Source: JAAYZK01 sp964535025 (GTDB lineage Bacteria > Planctomycetota > Phycisphaerae > SM23-33 > FEN-1343). Taken from it: a stretch of DNA of 39,607 nucleotides. The DNA lies in contig CAZHRW010000076.1 of NCBI GenBank assembly GCA_964535025.1, positions 1-39,607 of the forward strand, in the 5' to 3' direction. The notes under the pieces are model-generated. The model worked only from the letters and a program-made list of their open reading frames with translations, made no database searches and was not told the origin of the DNA. The position numbers and the translations under genes were made by a program. The number at the start of each line of letters is the position of its first letter. Positions within the stretch are counted from its first letter, which is position 1. Positions 7,901-20,324 of the stretch are shown piece after piece.

Positions 7901-9502
7901 GTGCCGCGTTTACGCATTATGGACCGGATCTCGGCGCCGGCGAAGGCGGTGACCTACGCCTTCCTGGCGCTGGTGGGCGTCACGATGGTGCTGCCGTTTT
8001 TGTGGATGGCGGCCACGGCGCTGAAGCCCACCGGCCAGGTCGACAAGATGACCTGGCTGCCCTACCGCGAGTATTTCATGCTCGACGGGCGCGAGGTGGA
8101 GATCCAGGGCGCCAAGCGGTCGGTGGCGCCGGGGCGGTACCGCGTGCGGATCCTCGGCGGCGGGCCGCGCGGCGGTGAGGTGCTGGAAGCCGGCAGCGAC
8201 CGGCTGACCGCCTTCGCCGACCGCGAGGACCGCTTCGCCTGGCGGGACGCGTCGACCGGTCAGACCTACGACGTCCGCATCGAGGAGATCCTCCAGCCGC
8301 AGACGTACGAAGTGGGCTACATGGCCACCGAGATCGCGGCGGCCGACGTGCTGGACTGGGACGCCCTGCGGCGGCGGATCGACGAAGCCCGCTCGGCCGC
8401 CGGCGACGACGGGCCGCGGATCTGGGGCGTGTTCGGCCGGCGCCTCGCCGCCGACGGCGCGCAGGGGCGGGCCGCCCTGCTGGCCGCGCTGAACGGGGTG
8501 CTGGGCCGTCGCGACCTCTACGACAGCGGCCCGTGGCACGCGACGCCGCTGTTCTGGGAGGCCCGGCGGCTGAAGGACATGGGACTGGCGAAGCTGTCGG
8601 ACCGGGAGATTCGCGGCTTCAACCGCTACGTGCTGGCGGCGGCCTGGCCCGACGCCGTCCGCCGGGCGCGGACGCGCGTCGGCGAGACCGACATCGTCCG
8701 GCGGATCTCGCCGCGGTGGGAGAACTTCCCGCGGTGCATCCGGCTGTCGGAGGTGTTCGGCCGTGCGTTCGTCAATTCGATCGTTATCGCCATGGTCGTC
8801 ACGCTGGGCCAGTTGCTCACGTGCAGCCTGGCGGCGTTCGCGTTCGCACGGCTGGAGTTCCGCGGGCGGGATGTGCTGTTCCTCGGCTACATGGCCACGC
8901 TGATGATCCCCGGGGCCGTCACGATGGTGCCGCTGTTCGTCATCCTCAAGGCCATCCCCGACCTGCTCAACGGCCTGTTCAATACCGACTTGTTCAGCGC
9001 GTCGCTGTACCTCACCCACACCGTCGGCGGGGCGGCCGGCGAGGCGATGCGGCAGTTCTACCTCGGCAAGGTGGTCGGGCTGGACAGCTACTTCGCCATG
9101 ATCGTGCCGGGGCTGTTCAGCGCGTACGGCACGTTCATGCTGCGCCAGTTCTTCCTGAGCCTCCCGCGCGACCTGGAGGATGCGGCGTTCCTGGACGGCT
9201 GTTCGCTGCTGGGCGTGTGGCGGAACGTCGCGCTGCCGCTGTCGCTGCCGGCGCTGGCGACGCTGGGCATCTTCACGTTCATGACCTCCTGGCGGTCGTT
9301 CCTGTGGCCGCTGGTGGTCACCAGCACGCCGGACATGCAGCCGGTGTTCGTGATGCTCTCGAGCTTCCAGGGCGTCACGGCCACGCAATGGAACCTGATG
9401 ATGGCCGGCACGCTGATGGTCGTCGCGCCGATGATCGCGGTCTTCCTGGTCGGCCAGCGGTTCTTCATCGAGGGCATCCAACTCGGCGCCGTCAAGGAAT
9501 AG
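7901..9502 (+). CDS. MalG-type carbohydrate ABC permease with large periplasmic insert
   Basis: Second inner-membrane permease of the importer, 533 residues against about 270-300 for ordinary MalG-type subunits. Residues ~17-36 are the first membrane helix, ending in MAATALKP as in the family. Then come about 230 residues (~45-278) of hydrophilic sequence before the usual family text resumes at SPRWENF and the next helix (FVNSIVIAMVV, from ~291). The EAA loop is EDAAFLDGCSLLGVWRNVALPL at about 425-446. A further stretch of about 25 extra residues lies before YFAMIVPGLFSAYGTFMLRQFF. By standard topology the big insert is periplasmic, on the side of the fused binding domain. The start is GTG 7901, preceded by AGGAG at 7890-7894; ATG 7919 is an in-frame alternative. 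It ends 6 nt from the convergent regulator. Confidence 0.87.
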   Translation: MPRLRIMDRISAPAKAVTYAFLALVGVTMVLPFLWMAATALKPTGQVDKMTWLPYREYFMLDGREVEIQGAKRSVAPGRYRVRILGGGPRGGEVLEAGSDRLTAFADREDRFAWRDASTGQTYDVRIEEILQPQTYEVGYMATEIAAADVLDWDALRRRIDEARSAAGDDGPRIWGVFGRRLAADGAQGRAALLAALNGVLGRRDLYDSGPWHATPLFWEARRLKDMGLAKLSDREIRGFNRYVLAAAWPDAVRRARTRVGETDIVRRISPRWENFPRCIRLSEVFGRAFVNSIVIAMVVTLGQLLTCSLAAFAFARLEFRGRDVLFLGYMATLMIPGAVTMVPLFVILKAIPDLLNGLFNTDLFSASLYLTHTVGGAAGEAMRQFYLGKVVGLDSYFAMIVPGLFSAYGTFMLRQFFLSLPRDLEDAAFLDGCSLLGVWRNVALPLSLPALATLGIFTFMTSWRSFLWPLVVTSTPDMQPVFVMLSSFQGVTATQWNLMMAGTLMVVAPMIAVFLVGQRFFIEGIQLGAVKE

Positions 9503-9508
9503 CCGCGC

Positions 9509-11077
<1,569 letters not shown>

Positions 11078-11126
11078 GGCTCGAAAGCCCTTCCTGGCTG
11101 TCCGGGGCGCCCCAATGGGGCCGCAA

Positions 11127-11139
11127 ACAACATTATTGT
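11127..11139. promoter_or_regulatory. ACAA-N5-TTGT palindrome in front of the activator gene
   Basis: ACAACATTATTGT is a near-perfect inverted repeat 50-62 nt upstream of the activator's ATG (11077, minus). It overlaps an AATAAT that could serve as a -10 element on the minus strand, though I found no good -35. It shares ACAA/TTGT half-sites with two palindromes nearer glnN and could be an autoregulatory operator. This is inference from the motif only. Confidence 0.3.
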
Positions 11140-11190
11140 CGCTTCCGCCTTTTCACTTACAGTTATGCAAGTTGCGTTCCGCAAATCGAT

Positions 11191-11210
11191 CCATCGGCTG
11201 GGGCCGATGG
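11191..11210. promoter_or_regulatory. Perfect 8-bp inverted repeat in the activator-glnN intergenic region
   Basis: CCATCGGC-TGGG-GCCGATGG: 8-bp arms with a 4-nt spacer. It lies about 115 nt upstream of the activator start and about 235 nt upstream of the sigma-54 promoter. No T-run follows on either strand, so it is more likely a protein-binding site or structured leader than a terminator. The rest of this 468-nt intergenic region shows no gene. Confidence 0.3.
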
Positions 11211-11328
11211 GGCGACGGCAAGCGTAAGGCCATGCCTTTCAGGCGGATGCGACACAGGCGCCCTTGCCGTCACCATGCCGACACCAGCTTCGGCTTCACC
11301 TCAACGGATCGGTCACATCGAGACAGAA

Positions 11329-11363
11329 TTGTAACAAAGTGGTCCAGTATCCTACAAGATTGT
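11329..11363. promoter_or_regulatory. Candidate enhancer sites (two TTGT/ACAA palindromes) upstream of glnN
   Basis: TTGTAACAA (11329-11337) and ACAAGATTGT (11354-11363) are two short palindromes built from the same half-site. They lie about 80-115 nt upstream of the sigma-54 -24 element, the distance usual for upstream activating sequences. They do not fit the classical NifA site TGT-N10-ACA, so if the neighbouring activator binds here it uses a different spacing. Confidence 0.35.
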
Positions 11364-11444
11364 CGTGAATAGGCCAGCGCGCGACACGGAGCGGATTTAC
11401 CTCAAATTATTTCCAGTTCAGTACTTGCGTTTTTTACGACGGTT

Positions 11445-11461
11445 TTGGCACACTTCGTGCT
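11445..11461 (+). promoter_or_regulatory. Sigma-54 (RpoN) -24/-12 promoter of glnN
   Basis: TTGGCACACTTCGTGCT matches the consensus TTGGCACG-N4-TTGCW at all but two positions. The invariant GG (11447-11448) and GC (11459-11460) are separated by exactly 10 nt, as required. Transcription would start near 11472, giving a leader of about 74 nt before ATG 11546. The gene for a sigma-54 activator lies immediately upstream and divergent, which strongly supports the assignment. Confidence 0.82.
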
Positions 11462-11545
11462 GGATGTGATGCGTTGTCAATGGAAGCCCCATAATCTCGG
11501 GCACAGGACCCGCCGTCACGGTCGGACTCACACAGGACAGGACCG

Positions 11546-13729
<2,184 letters not shown>

Positions 13730-13871
13730 ACCCCCCGCGCCGAACGCCGCGGGACCGAGCACGGGGGCCGGCGCCCATGGGCCGGTCCGCGGGCTTGCCG
13801 CCTGCGCCGGTGGGAAAACGACAGAAATCGTACCCTGTGACAAGAATGTCCGTGATGCGGTTGAGTCCGAC

Positions 13872-16800
13872 ATGATGATCACAATGCCCCACGATCAAGG
13901 GTTGTACGAAGCTCGTCGCGAGCACGATGCGTGCGGCGTCGGGGCGGTGGTGAACATCGCCGGCCGGCCCAGCCACGAGATCATCGCAATGGCCAACGAG
14001 GTGCTGATGAACCTCCAGCACCGCGGGGCCGCCGGGGCCGACCAGACCACCGGCGACGGGGCGGGGATCCTCTTTCAGGTTCCCCAGGCCTTCTTCGCCG
14101 ACGCGTTCGGTCGGCTGAACGTCACGCTGCCGGATGCCCAGGCGTGGGGCGCCGGCATGGTGTTCCTGCCGACCGATGAGAAGGTCCGCGGCGCGTGCAT
14201 CGAGGCGGTGGCCGAGGCCGCCGTCCATTACGGGTTGAGCGTGCTCGGCTGGCGGGAGGTGCCCTGCGACAACACCTGCCTGGGCGAGTTGGCCCGTCGC
14301 GCCGAGCCGGTGATCCGCCAGGTGGCCGTCGACGGCGGCGGACTGGCCGGCGAGCCGCTGGAGGATCGGCTCTACCTCGTCCGCCGCCGCGCCGAGCGGC
14401 TCGTGCGCGAGCGCGTCGGCCCGGCGGCCGAGGCCTTCCACGTGGCGAGCCTGTCGTGCCGCACGATCTGCTACAAGGGCATGTTCCTGGCGCCGCAGTT
14501 GACGGGCTACTATGCCGACCTGTCCGATGAGCGGATGAGCACGGCCCTGGCGGTGGTCCACCAGCGCTACAGCACCAACACGCTGCCCAGTTGGTCGCTC
14601 GCCCAGCCGTTCCGCTGCATCGCCCACAACGGCGAGATCAACACCCTCAGCGGCAACCGCAACCGCATGCGGGCCCGCGAGCGGCGGATGGCCTCGCCCA
14701 AGCTCGGGGGCGACCTGACCGACCTGCTGCCCGTGCTGGACCCCCGGGCCAGCGATTCGGCGTGCTTTGACGCGGTGTTGGAGTTGCTGGTGCGGGCCGG
14801 GCGGTCGATGCCCCATGCGATGATGATGATGATCCCCGAGGCGTTCGGCCCGGCCTACCACATCAGCGCCGACAAGCGGGCGTTTTACGAGTACCACGCC
14901 GCGATCATGGAGCCGTGGGACGGGCCGGCGGCCATGCTGTTCACCGACGGACGGCTGCTGGGCGGGACGCTCGATCGCAACGGCCTGCGGCCGTGCCGAT
15001 ATGTCGAGACCACCGACGGGCTGGTCGTGATGGGTTCGGAGGCCGGCGTGATCGACGTGCCGCCCGAGCGGGTCGTCGCGAAAGGGCGTCTTCAGCCCGG
15101 GCGAATGTTCCTGGTCGATACCGTCGAAGGCCGCATCATCACCGACAACGAGATCAAGAGCAACATCGCCCGCCAGAAGCCGTACCGCCGCTGGCTGGCC
15201 GATAACCGCATCGAGTTGCGCGGACTCTACGACGCCGCGACAACCGCCGCCAGCGATCCGCAGCGGACGGCCCTGCGGCTGCGCCAGTTCGGTTATACCC
15301 GCGAGGAGCTCGCCACGGTTGTGGCCCCCATGGGCGCCAACGGCCAGGAGCCGATCGGCTCGATGGGCAACGACACGCCGCTGGCGGTGCTCTCCCAGGC
15401 GCCCCGCAGCCTGTTCGACTACTTCCGCCAGCAGTTCGCCCAGGTGACCAACCCGCCGATCGACCCGCTGCGGGAGGGGCTGGTGATGTCGGTGATGCTC
15501 TACACCGGCAAGCGGCGGAACCTGCTGGACGAATCGCCCGAGCACTGCCGGCAGCTCAAGCTCACCCAGCCGATCCTCACCAGCGCCGACATCCAGCGGC
15601 TGCGGGCGGTGCGGCGGGACGACTTCAAGGTCGCCACGATCGAGGCGCTCTTCGACGCGGCCGCCGCCGATCCGGCCGCGGCGCTGCGGGAGGCGCTCGA
15701 CGGGCTGATCGGCGCGGCCGTCGAGGCGATCGCCGCCGGCGCGTCGCTGCTGATCCTCTCGGACCGGGCCGCCGACGCCGACCGCGCGGCCGTCCCGGCC
15801 CTGCTGGCGCTGTCGGCGGTGCATCACGCGCTGCTCGACCGTGATCTTCGCGGGGAGGTCGGCCTGGTGGTCGAAAGCGGCGAGCCCCGCCAGGTGCAGC
15901 ACTTCTGCCTGCTGCTGGGCTTCGGGGCCGACGCGGTGAACCCTTACCTGGCCTTCGAGGCGCTGGACCTGCTGCAGCATACCGGCGAGATCGACGCGAG
16001 TCTGGAGGCCTCGACCCTGGCCGATCATTACATCGCCGCGGTCACCAAGGGCATCCTGAAGGTCATGAGCAAGATGGGCATCTCGACGCTGCGGAGCTAC
16101 CGCTCGGCGCAGTTGTTCGAGGCCATCGGGCTCAATCGCGATCTGATCGACGCGTACTTCAAGGGCACCTCCAGCCGGATCGCCGGCGTGGGCCTGGCCG
16201 AGCTGGCCGTCGAAACCCTCGCCCGCCACCGCGAAGCCTACCGGCCGCGCCGGCCGGGCGAACTGTCCCTGCCCTACGGCGGGGACTACCACTACCGCAC
16301 GGACGGCCCGCCGCACCTGTGGAACCCCCAGACGATCGCCACGCTGCACCGGGCGGTGCGGGCCGACGACCCGCAGGCCTACGCGGCGTTCGCCGAGGCG
16401 ATCAACGATCGGGCGCGGCAGGTGTGCACGCTGCGGGGGCTGTTCGAGTTCGTCGAAGGCGAACCGGTACCGCTGGAGGAGGTCGAACCGGCCACGGAGA
16501 TCGTCAAGCGGTTCTGCACGGGGGCGATGTCGCACGGGTCGCTCTCGCAGGAGGTCCACGAGGACCTCGCCGCGGCGATGAACCATATCGGGGCGATGAG
16601 CAATACCGGCGAGGGCGGCGAGGAGGCCCACCGCTACGTGTCGGCCGAGCTCAACAGCGCCATCAAGCAGGTGGCCTCCGGTCGGTTCGGCGTGTCGATC
16701 CACTACCTTGCCCATGCCCGCGAGATCCAGATCAAGATGGCCCAGGGCGCCAAGCCCGGGGAGGGCGGCCACCTGCCGGGGTACAAGGTCACCGAACAGA

Positions 16801-18419
16801 TCGCCCGGATGCGGTTCTCCACGCCGGGCGTGACGCTCATCAGCCCCCCGCCGCACCACGACATCTATTCGATCGAGGACCTGGCCCAGTTGATCTACGA
16901 TCTCAAGTGCGCCAAGCCGGGCGTGACCGTCTCGGTCAAGCTGGTCAGCGAGATCGGCGTCGGCACGATCGCCGCCGGCGTGGCCAAGGGCAACGCCGAC
17001 GAGGTGCTCATCAGCGGCGCCGACGGCGGCACCGGCTCCAGCCCGCTGTCGTCGATCCATCACGCCGGCGCCCCCTGGGAGCTGGGGCTGGCCGAGACGC
17101 AGCAGGTGCTGCTGATGAACGGCCTGCGGGACCGCATCCGCGTGCAGACCGACGGGCAGCTCCGCACCGGTCGGGACGTCGTCATCGCGGCGCTGCTGGG
17201 GGCCGAGGCGTTCGGTTTCGGCACCGCGGCCCTGGTGGCCCTGGGCTGCGTGCTGATGCGCAAGTGTCACCTGGGCACCTGCCCGGTGGGCATCGCCACG
17301 CAGAACCCGGCGCTGCGGGGGCGCTACACCGGCCGGCCGGTGTACCTGGAGCGCTACATGTTCTTCGTCGCCGAGGATGTCCGCCGGTGGATGGCCCGAC
17401 TGGGCTTCCGGACGTTCGACGAGATGATCGGCCGCGTCGAGCGCCTCGATACGGCCGCCGCGATCGATCACTACAAGGCGCGGGGGCTGGACTTCTCGGC
17501 GATCTTCCACCGCCCGCCGATCCCGCCCGGCACGCCCTTGCGGCGAACCCGCGAGCAGGCCGATCGGCTGGCCGACCACCTGGACTGGGCGTGGATCAAG
17601 CCGGTGTGCGAGGCGATCGACCGCGGCGAGCAGATCGTCCTGCGGTCGCCCATCCGCAACATCAACCGGACCGTCGGGACCATCCTCTCGGGCCACCTGG
17701 TGACCACCTACGGTCCCGAGGCGCTGGCCGACGACACCGTCACGATCGACCTGACCGGTTCGGCCGGCCAGAGCTTCGGGGCGTTTCTGGTCAAGGGCGT
17801 CACGCTCAAGCTCACCGGCGACAGCAACGACTACCTCGGCAAAGGCCTCAGCGGCGGGCGGATCATCGTGCGGACGCCGCCGCAGGCGCCGCTGGCGGCC
17901 CATGAGAACATCGTCGTCGGCAACACGCTGCTGTACGGCGCCACCGGCGGCGAGGCGTTCATCGGCGGGGTGGCCGGCGAGCGGTTCTGCGTCCGCAACA
18001 GCGGCGCCACCGCCGTCGTCGAGGGTGTCGGCGATCACGGCTGCGAGTACATGACCGCCGGCGTGATCGTCGTCCTGGGCGCCACCGGCCGCAACTTCGC
18101 CGCCGGCATGAGCGGGGGCATCGCTTACGTGCTGGACGACCAGCAACTGTTCGATACCCGCTGCAACCTCGACATGGTCGACCTGGAGACCGTCTGGCAG
18201 GAGGAGGACACCCGCCGGCTGGAAACGCTGATCCGGTGGCACCACGAGCTGACCGGCAGCGAGCAGGCGCGGCGGATCCTCGACAACTGGGCCCGCATGG
18301 TGGGGCGGTTCGTGAAGGTCATGCCCATCGACTACCGGCGGGCGCTGGAGCAACTGCGCGACCGCGAGCAGCGCGGCGCCGAGTCGATGCCGGCCACGGA
18401 GGAGGTGTTCGGTGGCTGA
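13872..18419 (+). CDS. gltB: Glutamate synthase (GOGAT) large subunit
   Basis: Transfers the amide of glutamine to 2-oxoglutarate, giving two glutamates. The 1,515-residue protein has the full domain order. A short propeptide (residues 1-20) ends before C21 in DACGVGAVV, the N-terminal nucleophile exposed by processing. The class II glutaminase domain runs to about 430, the central FMN-like domain from about 470 to 755, and the FMN/2-oxoglutarate synthase barrel (GMSHGSLSQE-like CTGAMSHGSLSQEVHED) from about 815 to 1190. The 3Fe-4S cysteines are in CVLMRKCHLGTCPVG. The GXGXG structural domain is at about 1240-1450. Start codons ATG 13872, 13875 and 13884 are all possible; no clear ribosome site discriminates. 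The 142-nt gap after glnN holds a GCCCATGGGC hairpin but no obvious promoter, so it is probably co-transcribed with glnN. Confidence 0.97.
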   Translation: MMITMPHDQGLYEARREHDACGVGAVVNIAGRPSHEIIAMANEVLMNLQHRGAAGADQTTGDGAGILFQVPQAFFADAFGRLNVTLPDAQAWGAGMVFLPTDEKVRGACIEAVAEAAVHYGLSVLGWREVPCDNTCLGELARRAEPVIRQVAVDGGGLAGEPLEDRLYLVRRRAERLVRERVGPAAEAFHVASLSCRTICYKGMFLAPQLTGYYADLSDERMSTALAVVHQRYSTNTLPSWSLAQPFRCIAHNGEINTLSGNRNRMRARERRMASPKLGGDLTDLLPVLDPRASDSACFDAVLELLVRAGRSMPHAMMMMIPEAFGPAYHISADKRAFYEYHAAIMEPWDGPAAMLFTDGRLLGGTLDRNGLRPCRYVETTDGLVVMGSEAGVIDVPPERVVAKGRLQPGRMFLVDTVEGRIITDNEIKSNIARQKPYRRWLADNRIELRGLYDAATTAASDPQRTALRLRQFGYTREELATVVAPMGANGQEPIGSMGNDTPLAVLSQAPRSLFDYFRQQFAQVTNPPIDPLREGLVMSVMLYTGKRRNLLDESPEHCRQLKLTQPILTSADIQRLRAVRRDDFKVATIEALFDAAAADPAAALREALDGLIGAAVEAIAAGASLLILSDRAADADRAAVPALLALSAVHHALLDRDLRGEVGLVVESGEPRQVQHFCLLLGFGADAVNPYLAFEALDLLQHTGEIDASLEASTLADHYIAAVTKGILKVMSKMGISTLRSYRSAQLFEAIGLNRDLIDAYFKGTSSRIAGVGLAELAVETLARHREAYRPRRPGELSLPYGGDYHYRTDGPPHLWNPQTIATLHRAVRADDPQAYAAFAEAINDRARQVCTLRGLFEFVEGEPVPLEEVEPATEIVKRFCTGAMSHGSLSQEVHEDLAAAMNHIGAMSNTGEGGEEAHRYVSAELNSAIKQVASGRFGVSIHYLAHAREIQIKMAQGAKPGEGGHLPGYKVTEQIARMRFSTPGVTLISPPPHHDIYSIEDLAQLIYDLKCAKPGVTVSVKLVSEIGVGTIAAGVAKGNADEVLISGADGGTGSSPLSSIHHAGAPWELGLAETQQVLLMNGLRDRIRVQTDGQLRTGRDVVIAALLGAEAFGFGTAALVALGCVLMRKCHLGTCPVGIATQNPALRGRYTGRPVYLERYMFFVAEDVRRWMARLGFRTFDEMIGRVERLDTAAAIDHYKARGLDFSAIFHRPPIPPGTPLRRTREQADRLADHLDWAWIKPVCEAIDRGEQIVLRSPIRNINRTVGTILSGHLVTTYGPEALADDTVTIDLTGSAGQSFGAFLVKGVTLKLTGDSNDYLGKGLSGGRIIVRTPPQAPLAAHENIVVGNTLLYGATGGEAFIGGVAGERFCVRNSGATAVVEGVGDHGCEYMTAGVIVVLGATGRNFAAGMSGGIAYVLDDQQLFDTRCNLDMVDLETVWQEEDTRRLETLIRWHHELTGSEQARRILDNWARMVGRFVKVMPIDYRRALEQLRDREQRGAESMPATEEVFGG

Positions 18420-19833
18420 CCCGACAGGCTTTTTGAACCATCGCCGCCGCGAGGTGCCCTACCGGCCCGTCGAGCAGCGCCGCGGCGACTACGACGAGGT
18501 AAGCGTGCCGCTGTCGCGCGAGGATCTGGTCGCGCAGGCCTCCCGCTGCATGGACTGCGGCGTGCCCTTCTGCCACGGCATCGGCTGCCCGCTGGCCAAC
18601 CGGATCCCCGAGTTCAACGACCTGGTCTACCGGGGCCGCTGGCGGGAGGCATCCCAGTTGCTGCACGCCACGAACAACTTCCCCGAGATCACCGCGCGGA
18701 TCTGCCCTGCGCCGTGCGAGGCGGCCTGCACGCTGAACCTCGGCGACGAGCCGGTCCTGATCCGCCACATCGAGTACCAGATCGTCGAGCGGGCCTTCGC
18801 CGAAGGCTGGGTCCGCCCCCTGCCGCCGGCGCGGCGCTCGGGCAAGCGGGTGGCCGTGGTCGGGTCCGGCCCGGCCGGCCTGGCCGTCGCCCAGCAGTTG
18901 GCGCGGGCGGGCCACGCGGTGACGGTCTTCGAGAAGGACGCCCGACCCGGCGGGCTGCTGCGGTACGGGATCCCCGACTTCAAGCTCGATAAGCGGATCC
19001 TCGACCGCCGTCTCGAGCAGATGATCGCCGAAGGCGTGACGTTCGAGACCAACGTCCTCGTCGGCGAGGACCTCTCGGCCCGCTATCTGCGGCGGACCTT
19101 CGACGCGATCTGCCTGACCAAGGGCGCCGGTGAGCCCCGCGACCTGATCGTGCAGGGCCGGGGCCTGGACAACGTCCATTTCGCGATAGACTTCCTCGTC
19201 CAGCAGAACCGCCGCGTCTCGGGCGAGCTGGATCCGGCCGAGCCGGAAATCCTGGCCGGCGGCCGGCACGTGGTCGTCGTCGGCGGCGGGGACACCGGCG
19301 CCGACTGCGTCGGCACGGCGGTCCGCCAGGGCGCCGCGTCGGTGACGCAGATCGAGATCCTTCCGCAGCCGCCGGTCGGCCGTAACCCGCAGACGCCCTG
19401 GCCGGCGTACCCGCGGATCCTGCGGACCTCCTCAAGCCACGAGGAGGGCTGCCGGCGGCTGTGGAGCGTCAAGACGACCCGCCTGGCCGGCACCCGGGCC
19501 GTGCGGGAACTCCACGCCGTCAAGGTCGACTGGACCCAACAGAACGGCCGCTGGGTCATGACCGATGTGCCGGGCAGCGAATTCGCCCTCCCGGCCGAGC
19601 TGGTCCTGCTGGCGCTGGGGTTCGTCCACGTGGTTCACTCGGGGCTGGTCGAATCGATGGGCCTGGCGCTGGAGGAGAACGGCAACATCGCGACCGACCA
19701 CTACCACACCAGCGTCGAGGGGGTTTTCGCCGCCGGCGACGCCATGGCCGGGGCATCTCTGGTCGTCCGCGCCATCGCCGCCGGACGCGAAGCCGCCGAC
19801 GCCATCGACGCGTGGCTGCGGGAGCGGATGTAG
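18412..19833 (+). CDS. gltD: Glutamate synthase small subunit, NAD(P)H-dependent
   Basis: Provides electrons from NAD(P)H through FAD and Fe-S clusters to GltB. The 473-residue length is typical. The N-terminal cysteines C46, C49, C54 and C59 (CMDCGVPFCHGIGC) and a second group at about 103-111 (ICPAPCEAAC) bind the 4Fe-4S clusters. The FAD Rossmann motif is VVGSGPAGLAVAQ at about 146-158 and the NAD(P)H motif VVVGGGDTGADCVG at about 287-300. The start GTG 18412 overlaps the end of gltB by 8 nt and has a strong site GGAGGAGG at 18398-18405, so the two subunits are translationally coupled. The presence of gltD indicates the NAD(P)H-type rather than ferredoxin-type GOGAT. It ends 1 nt from the convergent Rrf2 gene. 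Confidence 0.96.
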   Translation: MADPTGFLNHRRREVPYRPVEQRRGDYDEVSVPLSREDLVAQASRCMDCGVPFCHGIGCPLANRIPEFNDLVYRGRWREASQLLHATNNFPEITARICPAPCEAACTLNLGDEPVLIRHIEYQIVERAFAEGWVRPLPPARRSGKRVAVVGSGPAGLAVAQQLARAGHAVTVFEKDARPGGLLRYGIPDFKLDKRILDRRLEQMIAEGVTFETNVLVGEDLSARYLRRTFDAICLTKGAGEPRDLIVQGRGLDNVHFAIDFLVQQNRRVSGELDPAEPEILAGGRHVVVVGGGDTGADCVGTAVRQGAASVTQIEILPQPPVGRNPQTPWPAYPRILRTSSSHEEGCRRLWSVKTTRLAGTRAVRELHAVKVDWTQQNGRWVMTDVPGSEFALPAELVLLALGFVHVVHSGLVESMGLALEENGNIATDHYHTSVEGVFAAGDAMAGASLVVRAIAAGREAADAIDAWLRERM

Positions 19834-19834
19834 C

Positions 19835-20260
19835 TCAGGCGGGGCGCCCCGCCCCGTTGGCCAGGTCGGCGAAGGTGGTGTCGTCGCAGATATCCGTGAC
19901 GGCCTGGCCGATGCGGCGCCACAGGCCGGAAAAACTGCAGTTGTCGGCCAGCGGGCAGGTGTCTTCGCCCCCGCAGAGCCTGCAACTGACCGGCGTCTGG
20001 TTGCCGTCGATCAGGCGGATAATGCTGCCGACGCTGATCTCGCCCGGGTCGCGCGCCAGCGTGTAGCCGCCGCGGGCCCCCCGGTGGGCGGTGACGACGC
20101 CGGCCAGCCGCAACTCCCGCACGATCAACTCCAGGAACCGCCGGGGGATCGCCTGGGCGGATGCCACATGGGCGACGGAGACGGGCGTGTTGTCGTGGTG
20201 GCGTGCCAACTCCAACAGGCAACGCAACGCATACTGGCATTTGCGCGACAGCGTGGTCAT
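19835..20260 (-). CDS. Rrf2-family regulator with IscR-like cysteine spacing
   Basis: A 141-residue winged-helix DNA-binding protein. The N-terminus MTTLSRKCQYALRCLLELA and the wing GARGGYTLARDPGEISVGSII are diagnostic for Rrf2. Cysteines at 93, 96, 102 and 108 sit in the cluster-binding region. The 96-102-108 pattern (C-x5-C-x5-C) matches the spacing of IscR's 2Fe-2S ligands (92/98/104), with C93 an extra. This suggests Fe-S, redox or NO sensing; NsrR and CymR-like roles are alternatives. No isc or suf genes are in the window, although GltD next door is an Fe-S enzyme. ATG 20260 has a GGAAGG ribosome site. It lies 64 nt downstream of the HlyD-like gene on the same strand but has its own promoter. 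Confidence 0.9.
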   Translation of the reverse strand: MTTLSRKCQYALRCLLELARHHDNTPVSVAHVASAQAIPRRFLELIVRELRLAGVVTAHRGARGGYTLARDPGEISVGSIIRLIDGNQTPVSCRLCGGEDTCPLADNCSFSGLWRRIGQAVTDICDDTTFADLANGAGRPA

Positions 20261-20290
20261 AGGCCTTCCATTACGTCAGTCCGGATCGCC

Positions 20291-20318
20291 ATTGTACGGA
20301 TGGCCTGCCGGGGGGCAA
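20291..20318 (-). promoter_or_regulatory. Promoter of the Rrf2 regulator gene
   Basis: On the minus strand, TTGCCC (20318-20313), 16-nt spacer, TACAAT (20296-20291, 5 of 6). The start would be near 20284, about 24 nt before ATG 20260. It starts right after the HlyD gene's stop, so the regulator can be expressed apart from the upstream operon. Confidence 0.5.
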
Positions 20319-20324
20319 GTGTTC

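Noticed and set aside
11078..11545. Classical NifA upstream activating sequence TGT-N10-ACA
   Set aside because: Each TGT in the region was followed by eye at the 10-nt spacing; none leads to ACA.
13730..13871. A second sigma-54 promoter between glnN and gltB
   Set aside because: No TGGC-N8-GC pattern with correct spacing was found; read-through from glnN is the simpler reading.
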